Assembly: GCA_003134435.1 (NCBI GenBank)
Contig: PLBE01000136.1
Span: 1-64,000 of the forward strand
DNA from: Acidobacteriaceae bacterium
Lineage (GTDB): Bacteria; Acidobacteriota; Terriglobia; Terriglobales; Acidobacteriaceae
Direction of reading: 5' to 3'
DNA length: 64,000 nt
Part shown: positions 18,162 through 27,577 of the stretch, one piece after another
Layout: each line of letters begins with the position of its first letter
How positions within the stretch are numbered: the first letter of the stretch is position 1
Translations under genes and position numbers: made by a program
The notes under the pieces: model-generated
Told to the model about the DNA's origin: nothing
Seen by the model: only the letters and a program-made list of their open reading frames with translations
The model's database searches: none

Positions 18162-19226
18162 ATGAAGCGAAATCCCGAACCAACCAACGACCGCCGCTGG
18201 CAATCCGTCCTCGACCGCGATCCCGCGCTCGATGGAGCCTTCGTGTTTGGCGTGAAGAGCACCGGTATCTTCTGCCGTCCCTCCTGTCCCGCAAAACGCC
18301 CGCGCCGCGAAAACGTCAGCTTTTTCGATAATGCTGTGCAAGCCGAGCAGGCTGGCTATCGCGCCTGCCTCCGTTGCCGTCCTAAAGCAGATGACGGCGA
18401 CCCGCAATCCGCGCTGGTTCGCGCCATTTGCCGCTTTATCGAACAGCACTTGGACGACCGCCTCACCCTGCCCCGACTGGCCCACGAATTCCACCGCAGT
18501 CCCTTCCACCTGCAACGCACTTTCAAATCTGTGCTCGGCGTTTCTCCCAAGGCTTACATCGATGCCTGCCGGCTTCGCCAGGTGAAACAAAACTTGCAGG
18601 CTGGCCACAACGTAACCACCGCCCTCTATGCCGCCGGATACAGCTCCAGCAGTCGCCTTTACGAACGCACTGCCACACAACTCGGCATGACCCCGGAGAA
18701 ATATCGCCGCGGCGCCGTGGCCGCCATCGTCCGCTTTACCATCGCCAAATCGCCAATCGGACGCATGCTCATCGCTGCCACCGACAAAGGCATCTGCGCC
18801 ATTCAATTCGCAAACTCAGAGCAGGAGTTGCTCCAGGGACTGATGCGCGAGTTCCCCTTCGCGACCCGCCGTCGCGACGACCAAGCCTTGGAGCAATGGC
18901 GAGTGAGCCTGGCGCGTCTGTTGCAGGGGCGCAACCCCAATCCCTCTCTTCCCATCGACATCCAAGCCACTGCCTTTCAACGCCGAGTCTGGGAAGCATT
19001 GCAGGAGATTCCCCGCGGAGAAACGCGCTCCTACAGCGCCGTAGCCAAGACCATCGGCATGCCAAAAGCCGTTCGGGCCGTAGCTCGAGCCTGTGCCACC
19101 AACCCCATTGCCCTGGCTATCCCGTGTCACCGTGTCATCCGCCAAGATGGCGACCTCGGAGGCTACCGCTGGGGCATCGGGCGCAAGCAGCAGTTGCTGG
19201 CGATAGAGAAGGTGGCGGGCGCTTAA
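18162..19226 (+). CDS. ada: Ada: methylated-DNA repair protein and adaptive-response activator
   Basis: 354 residues from ATG 18162; the upstream ATG at 18126 adds 12 residues. N-terminal zinc domain with Cys38 and Cys42 in GIFCRPSCPAKRPR and ACLRCRP (same numbering as the methyl-accepting Cys38 of E. coli Ada), an AraC-type DNA-binding domain (LTLPRLAHEFHRSPFHLQR, SPKAYIDACRLRQVK), and the C-terminal O6-methylguanine methyltransferase domain with active site IPCHRVI. Repairs methylphosphotriesters and O6-methylguanine and, when methylated, activates the alkylation response. No alkA or alkB next to it. Divergent from the small secreted gene at 17450. Confidence 0.95.
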   Translation: MKRNPEPTNDRRWQSVLDRDPALDGAFVFGVKSTGIFCRPSCPAKRPRRENVSFFDNAVQAEQAGYRACLRCRPKADDGDPQSALVRAICRFIEQHLDDRLTLPRLAHEFHRSPFHLQRTFKSVLGVSPKAYIDACRLRQVKQNLQAGHNVTTALYAAGYSSSSRLYERTATQLGMTPEKYRRGAVAAIVRFTIAKSPIGRMLIAATDKGICAIQFANSEQELLQGLMREFPFATRRRDDQALEQWRVSLARLLQGRNPNPSLPIDIQATAFQRRVWEALQEIPRGETRSYSAVAKTIGMPKAVRAVARACATNPIALAIPCHRVIRQDGDLGGYRWGIGRKQQLLAIEKVAGA

Positions 19227-19311
19227 AGAGTAGCGTGCATTGCTTCGATGAAGCGCATAGAAAACTGAAAGACACACTTCTCGTGCGATGAATCAGCCGC
19301 CTCTTCCGTTC

Positions 19312-21420
19312 TCAACCCATTGGCTTCCAATCCAACGAGTAGGCTGAGACATCACCAGGTCTAAGCACGTCAAATCTGACGCGTACCGGAGTGATTGATT
19401 CCGCAAACGGCAGTTCGATCCGGACTTCTGCGCCAGGGCCGATTTCCGGGAGATTGGCGTCTTGTTTCTCCACCGGAATATCGCCTTGTCCATAGAGAAC
19501 TCCGCGCAATTTGTAGTGACGGAGCGTATACCGAGGTGTCTCGTGCCGGGTTCGAACCAGAAGACTGAAAGCGTTTCGCCGATTCTCAACCGTTACTAAT
19601 TCGATTGGACTCGACTCGACCCTCAGAACTTCATAGGATCGCTTCGGCCGGCCATAAAGATCGACCACCCCGTGAACACGTTGCTTAAGCGCTCCGACGC
19701 CGCGATCCCCCACATGGGTGCGGTAGTCGTTATAGCAGAAGAAAATTGCCCCACCCATGTAGTCCTTGGAGCGGATGACCCCGTCGTGCGCTCGAAGGAT
19801 TTCGGTTCTTCGTTCGTCGCCTTCGGGCCTGTCCTCTGTGCACGCGCAATATCCGTACTCTGAAATCACCAGGGGTTTGCCGGGAAATGCAGCGTGCAGG
19901 TCCTCCAAGTGCCGGGCCAAATCCTCCGGCGAGCCCGGTTCCCAGCTCCCGAAATATTCGTTGGTTTCGATGAAATCCATCAGTCCCGCCACATCGCGTT
20001 CCGGCGTCTGGAACAGCGAATTCGATGCATACGAGCATAGCCGGTCATCCAATCGTTTCGCCTCCTCCAACATGCGCTTGGCGAATTGATAGGCAGCAGG
20101 ATTTTGGCCGTCGATTTCGTTGCACAGGCCCCAGACCACAATGCAAGGGTGGTTCCGGTCACGGGCAATTACCTCCTGCAGTTGTTCAAGACCGTTTTGC
20201 ATGATATCGGCGTCGGGGGAGTCCCCCATTCCCTGGAAGGTGTCTGGGCCCCAGGCTGGCACTTCAATCTGCATCAGAATGCCATGACGATCGCAGTACT
20301 CAAGCACTCGCTTATCCTGTGGCCAATGGACACGCGTGAAGATGCAATTCAAATGCCTCATGTCGGCATGGTCGCGCTGGATCCAATCCTCAGGTTCCGC
20401 CATGCCAAATTCCGGGTTGCTGCCCGCCATCCGCTCCACACCTATCAGCCGTACGTGCTCTCCGTTGAGGTGAAATTGCCCGTCCTTGACTTCCAGTGTC
20501 CGCACTCCGAACATCGTCGTGAACTGGTGCGACTCGCGCTCGTCCGCGATCGAGAACTTCAGCCGATACAGATTAGGCTGGTCAAAATGCCACAGCTTGA
20601 CGTCACGCAAGAGCCCATGAAATAGCACCGTCTCCACTCCTCCGGCCGGGATGGAGAAACCAGAATTGCCTGAGTGACTCGACGCCAACACTCCGTTCCC
20701 CTCATCGACAATCCGGTAAGAAGCATGCCCTTCCCAGCGCTTTGAACCGGCATTCCGAATCCTCGCGCTAATCGTGACCCTGGCCTCGCTGTTGGTAAGA
20801 TCGGGAACCGCCTTCACGTCAACCCGCTCCACGAAGGTCTTCGGCGTGATGATTAGTTGGACCGGCCGATAGATACCGCCATCATGCGCCCAATCGCTGG
20901 AACGTCCCCGCGGCAACATGTGCTCATTGAAAGCACTGTCCACGCGCACTGCGACTGTATTCTCGCGGCCCCACTCGAGGAGTTGCGTGATGTCCAAGGT
21001 AAAAGCCGTGTAACCCTTGCGATTGTGTTCTCCCGCCAGCCGGCCATTGACCCAGACCGTCGCCGTATGGAAGACAGCCTCAAATTCGACGCGCACTGCA
21101 GAAAGCTGCCAGGTGGCAGGAACATCGAAACTTTTTCTGTACCAGGCGATGCCGCGATAGTCAGCATATGCCGGATCGATTTGCCAGGTGTGAGGCACGT
21201 CGACACTCTGCCAGTCCATCGCAGCCTGCTCTGCCTCATACCAGCGCTGCTCTGCGCCGCTATCCAGGGGGTCGGTTCGAAATTGCCACCTTCCAGATAG
21301 GCTGAATGTTTCCGTAAGAGCCGACTCCAGCCTCTCGTCGACGGCAGACAACGCTGTCGGGCTTAAAGTTCCTGCCGTCACGGCCCCAGTAAGAGTCAGA
21401 AATCTGCGCCGAGAATACAT
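19312..21420 (-). CDS. Tat-exported glycoside hydrolase family 2 enzyme (beta-glucuronidase/galactosidase type)
   Basis: 702 residues from ATG 21420. N-terminus MYSRRRFLTLTGAV is a twin-arginine signal. Then the GH2 sugar-binding domain (WQSVDVPHTWQIDP, YRGIAWYRKSFDVP, TVWVNGRLAGEHNRKGYT), immunoglobulin-like domain, and the TIM barrel beginning GVERMAGSNPEFG. Acid/base Glu435 in VVWGLCNEIDG, nucleophile Glu521 in LVISEYGYCA. A C-terminal accessory domain follows the barrel. Exported and folded before export. Substrate (beta-glucuronide, galactoside or other) cannot be read from the motif. Stands alone, without sugar-transport neighbours. Confidence 0.92.
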   Translation of the reverse strand: MYSRRRFLTLTGAVTAGTLSPTALSAVDERLESALTETFSLSGRWQFRTDPLDSGAEQRWYEAEQAAMDWQSVDVPHTWQIDPAYADYRGIAWYRKSFDVPATWQLSAVRVEFEAVFHTATVWVNGRLAGEHNRKGYTAFTLDITQLLEWGRENTVAVRVDSAFNEHMLPRGRSSDWAHDGGIYRPVQLIITPKTFVERVDVKAVPDLTNSEARVTISARIRNAGSKRWEGHASYRIVDEGNGVLASSHSGNSGFSIPAGGVETVLFHGLLRDVKLWHFDQPNLYRLKFSIADERESHQFTTMFGVRTLEVKDGQFHLNGEHVRLIGVERMAGSNPEFGMAEPEDWIQRDHADMRHLNCIFTRVHWPQDKRVLEYCDRHGILMQIEVPAWGPDTFQGMGDSPDADIMQNGLEQLQEVIARDRNHPCIVVWGLCNEIDGQNPAAYQFAKRMLEEAKRLDDRLCSYASNSLFQTPERDVAGLMDFIETNEYFGSWEPGSPEDLARHLEDLHAAFPGKPLVISEYGYCACTEDRPEGDERRTEILRAHDGVIRSKDYMGGAIFFCYNDYRTHVGDRGVGALKQRVHGVVDLYGRPKRSYEVLRVESSPIELVTVENRRNAFSLLVRTRHETPRYTLRHYKLRGVLYGQGDIPVEKQDANLPEIGPGAEVRIELPFAESITPVRVRFDVLRPGDVSAYSLDWKPMG

Positions 21421-21677
21421 AGCAAACTCTTGTCCTGCCACAACGGTAAATCAAAGTTCTGGAAACTTGAAGAAAACCTAGCAGGCTCGCAATCAGGAGA
21501 CTATATTCGGACTGCCTTTGCTGGTGGTTTGCGACTTAGGAATTCACAAACAGCCATTACGCGAATTCACCCGACCTGGTGCTGACATGCGGCGCTCAGA
21601 GCGCACTCACCCTGTACGGCAGACCCTGGACGGAGCCATTCTTTGAAAATCCGAACTGGCGCAACGCCAGAGCTGTG

Positions 21678-22040
21678 TCAATGGGAAATCTGCGAGCGCA
21701 ACTGCTTGGCCAGCTTTTCGATTCTCTTAAGTCGCTGGTCCAGATCCTTGGGCAGTATTCCCTTGGTTGTCTGATCCACGTCCGACGGGATCAATTGTGC
21801 CAGCGTGGCTAATTGATCGGCATCCTGTTTGAGCTTCACCAGATCCGCGCCCTGCAGCGCGCGGATAGGCGAGGGTGCGCCGGCCTGGACTTGCGCCTTG
21901 GCGACCTCAAACTCCGACACGCCGTCGGTCCGGCTGCTTTGCTGGTGCGCTTGTATAACCTGAGGATTGTAGCCGGCGTGCTGTGCCCCGACTGAGAATC
22001 CGGAGAGCAAAAGAGCCGAGAGGAGAATGGGAGTCTTCAC
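21678..22040 (-). CDS. small secreted helical protein of unknown function
   Basis: 120 residues, GTG start with AGGAGG 5 nt before it. Signal peptide LLSALLLSGFSVGAQ, then a mostly helical Gln/Leu/Lys-rich part: LKQDADQLATLAQLIPSDVDQTTKGILPKDLDQRLKRIEKLAKQLRSQ. The ending 'KLIPKDLDxxLKxIEKLAKxLRxxi' pattern recurs in acidobacterial small exported proteins (recollection). Function unknown. Confidence 0.75.
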   Translation of the reverse strand: MKTPILLSALLLSGFSVGAQHAGYNPQVIQAHQQSSRTDGVSEFEVAKAQVQAGAPSPIRALQGADLVKLKQDADQLATLAQLIPSDVDQTTKGILPKDLDQRLKRIEKLAKQLRSQISH

Positions 22041-22217
22041 AGAAACCTCCTGAGCGGACGACCCCGCAACTTGCTAAGTTGTTCGTATTTTACACTCGCC
22101 AGAAAAACTTCGCCTAATGGCAGCGAGGGCGAACCGAGATTCGTTGCCGCAACCAGCAGCTGAGAATTCTGAGCTTTCCTCGCAGTCGAGCAGGGCGCAA
22201 TACTTCTCTCTTAGCCT

Positions 22218-23309
22218 CTACTCCGCGTGCTTCGTAATATTCAGCAACACCCCAACACACATCAAATTCACAAACAGCGACGACCCGCCGTAGGAAACAA
22301 ACGGCAACGGAATGCCTTTCGTCGGCATCAGTCCCAGCACCACGCTGATGTTGATGAAAGCCTGTAACACGATCATGCTGGTAATCCCAACCGCCAGAAA
22401 GCGCCCAAAGTTATCCTGCGTTCGCAGCGCCGCACGCGTTCCCCGCCACAGGAAGATCGCGAAAAGAATGACCACAGCCAGTGCTCCAACCAATCCCATT
22501 TCTTCTGCCGTGACCGCGAAAATAAAATCCGTCTGCGGTTCGGGGAGATAAAACAGCTTTTGCTTCCCTTCCATGAACCCGAGTCCTGTCAAACCGCCTG
22601 TCCCCACCGCAATCAGCGACTGAATAATGTGAAAGCCAAATCCCTTCGGGTCGGCATAGGGATTCATAAACGCCAGAATACGGTCCCTGCGGTACGACAC
22701 GTGAAAGATCAGAAAGTAAAGCGGCAGGAGCGCAGCCGCGAAGGCATACCCAAAATAGCGCAACCGGATGCCGGCGACGAACAGCACGCAAGCGGTAATG
22801 CTCACACAGGCGATGGCTGTGCCCAGGTCGGGCTGAAAAACAATCAGTGCAATAAAAACGAGAGTGGGCAGAACCGCAGGAACCAGTGTGTTGCGCCAGT
22901 CGTCCATGTCCCTCGTTCTGTTTTCCAGATACCACGCCAGGAACAGGATGAGTGCGGGCTTAGCGAGTTCCGAAGGCTGCAACGAAAACGGACCGACGTG
23001 AAACCAGCGATGGGTCCCATGCGCTCGATCCAAAAAAAATACGCCGATCAGCAGGAGCGTGGTAATCCCCAGCAGCGAGAAAACCGACGCCGGATGTCGA
23101 AGCCGCTTGTAGTCCACCTTCATGGCCGCAACCATCACGGCAAGTCCCGCGACCGCCCATACCAGTTGCTTTAGGAGGAACTCGTAAGCCGACCCAAACC
23201 GCTCCCTGGCCATCACCGCCGAGGCACTGAAAATCATGACCAGTCCGACAAAAACCAGGATCGTGGTAACCGTGAACATCCAGCGATCCACACTCACTCG
23301 CTTAGCCAT
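22218..23309 (-). CDS. ftsW: peptidoglycan polymerase FtsW (SEDS family)
   Basis: 363 residues with about ten membrane helices. Seen: VGLVMIFSASAVMARERFGSAYEFLLKQ at the N-terminus, FSLQPSELAKPALILFLAWYL (SEDS core with the catalytic region), QPDLGTA, GFGFHIIQSLIAVGTGGLTGLG, LPEPQTDFIFAVTAEEMGL and C-terminal GIPLPFVSYGGSSL. SEDS glycosyltransferase that extends glycan strands with FtsI at the septum. Last gene of the dcw run. Normally murG, murC, ftsQ, ftsA and ftsZ follow; here the next gene downstream is a secreted protein, so the cluster ends with ftsW. Confidence 0.95.
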   Translation of the reverse strand: MAKRVSVDRWMFTVTTILVFVGLVMIFSASAVMARERFGSAYEFLLKQLVWAVAGLAVMVAAMKVDYKRLRHPASVFSLLGITTLLLIGVFFLDRAHGTHRWFHVGPFSLQPSELAKPALILFLAWYLENRTRDMDDWRNTLVPAVLPTLVFIALIVFQPDLGTAIACVSITACVLFVAGIRLRYFGYAFAAALLPLYFLIFHVSYRRDRILAFMNPYADPKGFGFHIIQSLIAVGTGGLTGLGFMEGKQKLFYLPEPQTDFIFAVTAEEMGLVGALAVVILFAIFLWRGTRAALRTQDNFGRFLAVGITSMIVLQAFINISVVLGLMPTKGIPLPFVSYGGSSLFVNLMCVGVLLNITKHAE

Positions 23310-23478
23310 ACAAATTACATTTCACCACGGAGGCGCAGCCACATGCAGGAGTTTCGACTGGGAATCTTTCCCCGGGGATAACTGAGTTGGTTCCAGTGGC
23401 GGCCGCTTCGTAAAGACTCGCGCGCGGTCGCTAGACTCTGAAGGGCTGGAAACCCGTCCCGGCACTGAGTGACAATGA

Positions 23479-24843
23479 CTACGTCGACTGCGCCATCGCT
23501 AACGAGTGCACCACCTCCTTGAACACGCGCCCGCGATGCTCGTAGCTCTGGAACTGATCGAAACTGGCGCACGCCGGGGCCAGCAGGATGACATCGCCCG
23601 CCACCGCCGCTTCGCTGGCACGCCTGACCGCGCTCTCCAGGGTCTCGGCATGGTCGATTTCCGCCGCCCCCTCAATCTGCGCTTCGATCTTCGCCGCTGC
23701 TGCCCCGATCGTATAAACCCGCTTCACGCGTCCTCGCAACAACTCGGACAGCACCGTGTAGTCGCTGCCCTTGTCCTTGCCCCCGAGGATCAAGTGAATG
23801 TTCGCCGGGAAGGATTCCAGCGCTTTTATCGTGGCGTCGACGTTGGTCGCCTTCGAGTCGTTGTAGTAATCCACACCCGCAACCTTGGCCACAAACTCCA
23901 GTCGGTGCTCGACTGCTTTGAAATTCCGTACCGCTTCCCGAATCTGTTCCGCCTCGCAGCCCACCAGAATGCCAATCGAAACTGCGGCCAGCGCATTCTC
24001 CAGATTGTGCATTCCTTTCAGCGGAACTTCGTCCACCGCCATGATTTTTCGCTCCCTGGAACCATCGCGAAAGTAAATTTGCCTGCCGCTGACAAACGCT
24101 CCCTTTTCGACCTCCTTCGTTCGGCTGAACCAGAACAACCGCCCGCGCGTGCGACGCGACAATCCCGCCGTGGTCGCATCATCAGCGTTGAGAATCGTGA
24201 AATCGTCCGCAGTCTGATTTTCACAGACCCGCGCTTTCGCGTTCACGTAGTTGTCAAAAGTCTTGTGCCGATCGAGATGGTCAGGCGTGATATTCAGTAT
24301 CACCGCGATCCGAGGATGAAATTCAACAATGGTCTCCAACTGGAAACTCGACACTTCAAGCACCGTCCAGGTTTCGGCCCCCGCCTCATCCACGAAACTA
24401 ATGGCCGGAGTACCGATATTGCCGCCCACCAGCGTGGGGAAGTTCCCCGCGGCAATAATCTCCCCCGCCAATGAGGTGGTCGTGGTCTTGCCGTTGGCTC
24501 CCGTAATCGCTACGATCTGACCGGCGAGAAATTGTGCCGCCAGTTCGATTTCGCCGATCACTGGCTCTCCCAGATGGCGCGCCTGAGCCAGTTGCGGCGC
24601 GTCCACCGGCACCCCGGGGCTGACTACAATCAAGTCTTGTCCCCGAAACGTGCGGTCGCCGTGCCCGCCGGTTTCCACCGTAATCCCATGCTCCAGCAAC
24701 AGCAGGATTTCATCCCGAAGCTCCGCTTCCGGTTTGGAATCCGACACCGTAACTCGCGCCCCACGCGATTTAAGAAAAAGGGCAGAGGCTACGCCCGACT
24801 TGCCTAGTCCAACGACCAGCACGCGTTTGTTCTTCAGATCCAT
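23479..24843 (-). CDS. murD: UDP-N-acetylmuramoyl-L-alanine:D-glutamate ligase
   Basis: 454 residues. Adds D-glutamate to UDP-MurNAc-L-Ala in the cytoplasm. N-terminal RVLVVGLGKSGVASALFLKSRG nucleotide-binding fold, ATP loop VAITGANGKTTTTSL, central ITPDHLDRH, and C-terminal YNDSKATNVDATIKALES and ACASFDQFQSYEHRGRVFKE motifs, all characteristic of MurD. Between mraY (143 nt upstream) and ftsW on the same strand. Confidence 0.96.
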   Translation of the reverse strand: MDLKNKRVLVVGLGKSGVASALFLKSRGARVTVSDSKPEAELRDEILLLLEHGITVETGGHGDRTFRGQDLIVVSPGVPVDAPQLAQARHLGEPVIGEIELAAQFLAGQIVAITGANGKTTTTSLAGEIIAAGNFPTLVGGNIGTPAISFVDEAGAETWTVLEVSSFQLETIVEFHPRIAVILNITPDHLDRHKTFDNYVNAKARVCENQTADDFTILNADDATTAGLSRRTRGRLFWFSRTKEVEKGAFVSGRQIYFRDGSRERKIMAVDEVPLKGMHNLENALAAVSIGILVGCEAEQIREAVRNFKAVEHRLEFVAKVAGVDYYNDSKATNVDATIKALESFPANIHLILGGKDKGSDYTVLSELLRGRVKRVYTIGAAAAKIEAQIEGAAEIDHAETLESAVRRASEAAVAGDVILLAPACASFDQFQSYEHRGRVFKEVVHSLAMAQST

Positions 24844-24985
24844 CAGGGTCCATCAGTATTACGTAATTTGGCAATTTTCTGTAATTTCAAACCCCTATCA
24901 CAAACTGCCAAAACACCGCTTTTAAGTCATCAAAATTGCCTGATTACAACAACTGTTTCAAAATCCTCGCCGCTGTTCAATTCCC

Positions 24986-26119
24986 TCATCGCAACTTCAG
25001 CGTCGTCAGCGCAAAGAGCGCGAACACAAGAGATGCGATCCAGAAGCGCACGATCACCTTCGACTCCGACCAGCCCAGCAATTCAAAGTGATGGTGAATC
25101 GGCGCCATCTTGAAAATGCGCTTCTTGCGTAATTTGTACGAACCCACCTGCAAAATCACCGACAGCGCCTCGATTACGAAGATTCCGCCAATAAACGGAA
25201 GCAGCAGTTCCTGCTTGATCATAACCGCCACCGTGCCAATCGCGCCGCCCAGCGCCAGCGAGCCCACATCCCCCATAAATACTTCCGCCGGGTGTGCGTT
25301 GTACCACAGAAATCCGATGGCGGACCCCACCATGGCTCCGCAAAAAATTGTCAGTTCGCCGATCTGCGGCATGCGCTGCAATTCGAGATACGCTGCAAAA
25401 GTGGCATGCCCGCTGAGGTAAGTGAGAACCGCCAGCGCTCCCGCCGCAATCACCGTGCAGCCGATCGCCAGTCCGTCCAGGCCGTCCGTGAGATTTACGG
25501 CGTTGCTCGATGCCACAATCACAAACACAACAAATACCACGAACGGCAGGAAAGCCAGCGGCCAGAGGTGGGGATACGCCAGCCATCTCTGCACCACCAA
25601 GTCTGGATGAACCTGTTTAAAGAACGGGACCACTAATCTGGTGGAGTATTCACCTCGGTGCTGCAAAGCGATCAACGCGACTGCAATCACAATGCTGGCC
25701 GCGATCTGATAGCCCATCTTGGCGCGGGCGGTCAGGCCCAGGTTACGTCGATGAACAACCTTCAGGTAGTCGTCCGCAAAACCAACGGCACCAAACGCAA
25801 CCGTGGAAAATACTGCGATCCAGACGAACGGATTACTCAGATCTGCCCAAAGCAGAGTCGGCACTAGGATGGCGATAGCAATCAACAAACCGCCCATCGT
25901 TGGTGTGCCCGCTTTTTTCTGATGAGCCTGCGGACCTTCTTCGCGGATATACTGCCCGATCTGAAAATCGCGCAGTCGCCGGATCACAATGGGCCCCACG
26001 ATGAGCCCGGTGAATAGCGCGGTGAGACTGGCAAACGCGGTGCGGAAAGTCAGGTAACGGAAAATACGAAAGGGCGGGAAGTAATGAAAGAGCTTCAGGT
26101 AGAGCAGCCAGTAGAGCAA
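24986..26119 (-). CDS. mraY: phospho-N-acetylmuramoyl-pentapeptide transferase
   Basis: 377 residues, TTG start with GGAGG just upstream. Integral membrane enzyme moving phospho-MurNAc-pentapeptide to undecaprenyl phosphate (lipid I). Seen: EEGPQAHQKKAGTPTMGGLL, the aspartate-rich FADDYLKV, NAVNLTDGLDGLAIG, and the C-terminal FKMAPIHHHFELLGWSE triple-His motif. About ten membrane helices. Between murF and murD. A heptad microsatellite lies just upstream at the murF junction. Confidence 0.96.
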   Translation of the reverse strand: MLYWLLYLKLFHYFPPFRIFRYLTFRTAFASLTALFTGLIVGPIVIRRLRDFQIGQYIREEGPQAHQKKAGTPTMGGLLIAIAILVPTLLWADLSNPFVWIAVFSTVAFGAVGFADDYLKVVHRRNLGLTARAKMGYQIAASIVIAVALIALQHRGEYSTRLVVPFFKQVHPDLVVQRWLAYPHLWPLAFLPFVVFVVFVIVASSNAVNLTDGLDGLAIGCTVIAAGALAVLTYLSGHATFAAYLELQRMPQIGELTIFCGAMVGSAIGFLWYNAHPAEVFMGDVGSLALGGAIGTVAVMIKQELLLPFIGGIFVIEALSVILQVGSYKLRKKRIFKMAPIHHHFELLGWSESKVIVRFWIASLVFALFALTTLKLR

Positions 26120-26136
26120 TCCGCCTCCGACAACCG

Positions 26137-26171
26137 CTGTCAGCTCTCAGCTGTCAGCTCTCAGTGATCAG
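26137..26171. repeat. 7-bp tandem repeat (GCTSTCA), about 5 copies, at the murF-mraY junction
   Basis: GCTGTCA, GCTCTCA, GCTGTCA, GCTCTCA, GTGATCA lie head to tail and overlap the last codons of murF. Confidence 0.85.
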
Positions 26172-27577
26172 TTTCCCGCGCCCGAGGCTTCTGGAATTCC
26201 GATCTTTTGTCTCCATGTCTCTAACGCTTTTTCCAGCTTCACGCCTCGCGACCCTTTCAGCAATACCGCATCGCCGGCACGGGTTTCGCGCGCCAGCCAC
26301 TCGCCCGCGTCTTCTGGCGTCGCGACAAATTCCGCCTTCATGCCTGCTTCTCGAGCCGATTCCACCAACCCCTTCGCCAAGCCGCGCACCCCGAGCAGAA
26401 AATCAAGTTCGAGTTCCGCCATCTGACGCCCACACTCACGATGCAGTTGTTCACCGGTCGCTCCCAGTTCCAGCATCTCGCCAGCCACCACAATTCTTCG
26501 CCCGGCCGGCATCGCAACCAGAGTATCAACCGCAGCCTTGAGCGCCTTCGGACTTGAATTGTAGCAATCGTAGAGCACGGTGATATTACCCAGTTGGACG
26601 ACTTGCCCGCGCTTATCGGCGGGCTGCAGGCCGGGCAGGGCTGCCGCGATCTCTGACGGTGGGATGCCGTGCTCAATCGCAACGGCAGCCGCAGCCAGCA
26701 CGTTGTACACGTTGTGCATCCCCAGCAATGGACTCTGCACCGGCTGACGCATTTCGCGGCTGATGAGATCAAAGCGCGTGCCTTCTGCACCAAGCAACTC
26801 GATATTTTCCGCCCGCACATCTGGCGGCACACACACCGTCCCCCTGCATCCGAACATCACCACCTTGCCTTTGAAGTCGCGCCCAAACTGGCTCACGTAT
26901 TCATCATCGGCATTCAACACAGCCGTGCCGCCGTGCGGCACAGCTTCAATCAGTTCGTACTTCGCGCGCGCGATGCCGGCTATGGAATCGAAGTTCTCCA
27001 GATGCACCGGCGCAACGTTGGTCACCACCGCCTGATTTGGCACCGCGATGCGGGCTAGCGCGGCAATTTCGCCGGGGTGCGACATCCCCATCTCGACTAC
27101 GGCAAGATCGTATTCGGGCTCGAGCGTTAGCAGCCCGAGCGGCAAACCGAAGTGATTGTTGAAGTTTCCCTTGGTACGGTGCACGCGGTACTTAACAGCG
27201 AGCAAATGCGCCATCGCTTCTTTGGTGGTGGTCTTGCCCATGGAGCCGGTGATCCCGATGGCCGTCTTGCCCCAAATCTTTCGAACCGCCGTCGCCAGCG
27301 TCTGGAGAGCAGTCAGAGTCCCGTCAACGGCCAGCAGGCTGGCAGAGCGGGAATATCGTGCCAATCGCGTTCTCTCGACTACCGCGGCAATGGCCCCCCG
27401 GTCCAGTGCCTGCTCCACGAAGTCGTGCCCGTCGAGGCGTTCGCCCTTGACCGCAAAAAAAAGCTCGCCGGGTTGCACCGTCCGAGAATCGATGGAATAA
27501 CCCTGCGCGGTATCCCGGCCGTCGTATTGGCCCGTGGCACCGATAAACTCTGCGATACGGGAGACAAGAAGTTTCAT
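26168..27577 (-). CDS. murF: UDP-MurNAc-tripeptide:D-Ala-D-Ala ligase
   Basis: 469 residues. Adds D-Ala-D-Ala to complete the peptidoglycan precursor. N-terminal SIDSRTVQPGELFFAVKGERLDGHDFV, ATP loop GITGSMGKTTTKE, NNHFGLPLGLL, VEMGMSHPGEI, NADDEYV and C-terminal YDCYNSSPKALKAAVDTL are all MurF hallmarks. Its ATG overlaps the murE stop (ATGA), so translation is coupled. Confidence 0.95.
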   Translation of the reverse strand: MKLLVSRIAEFIGATGQYDGRDTAQGYSIDSRTVQPGELFFAVKGERLDGHDFVEQALDRGAIAAVVERTRLARYSRSASLLAVDGTLTALQTLATAVRKIWGKTAIGITGSMGKTTTKEAMAHLLAVKYRVHRTKGNFNNHFGLPLGLLTLEPEYDLAVVEMGMSHPGEIAALARIAVPNQAVVTNVAPVHLENFDSIAGIARAKYELIEAVPHGGTAVLNADDEYVSQFGRDFKGKVVMFGCRGTVCVPPDVRAENIELLGAEGTRFDLISREMRQPVQSPLLGMHNVYNVLAAAAVAIEHGIPPSEIAAALPGLQPADKRGQVVQLGNITVLYDCYNSSPKALKAAVDTLVAMPAGRRIVVAGEMLELGATGEQLHRECGRQMAELELDFLLGVRGLAKGLVESAREAGMKAEFVATPEDAGEWLARETRAGDAVLLKGSRGVKLEKALETWRQKIGIPEASGAGN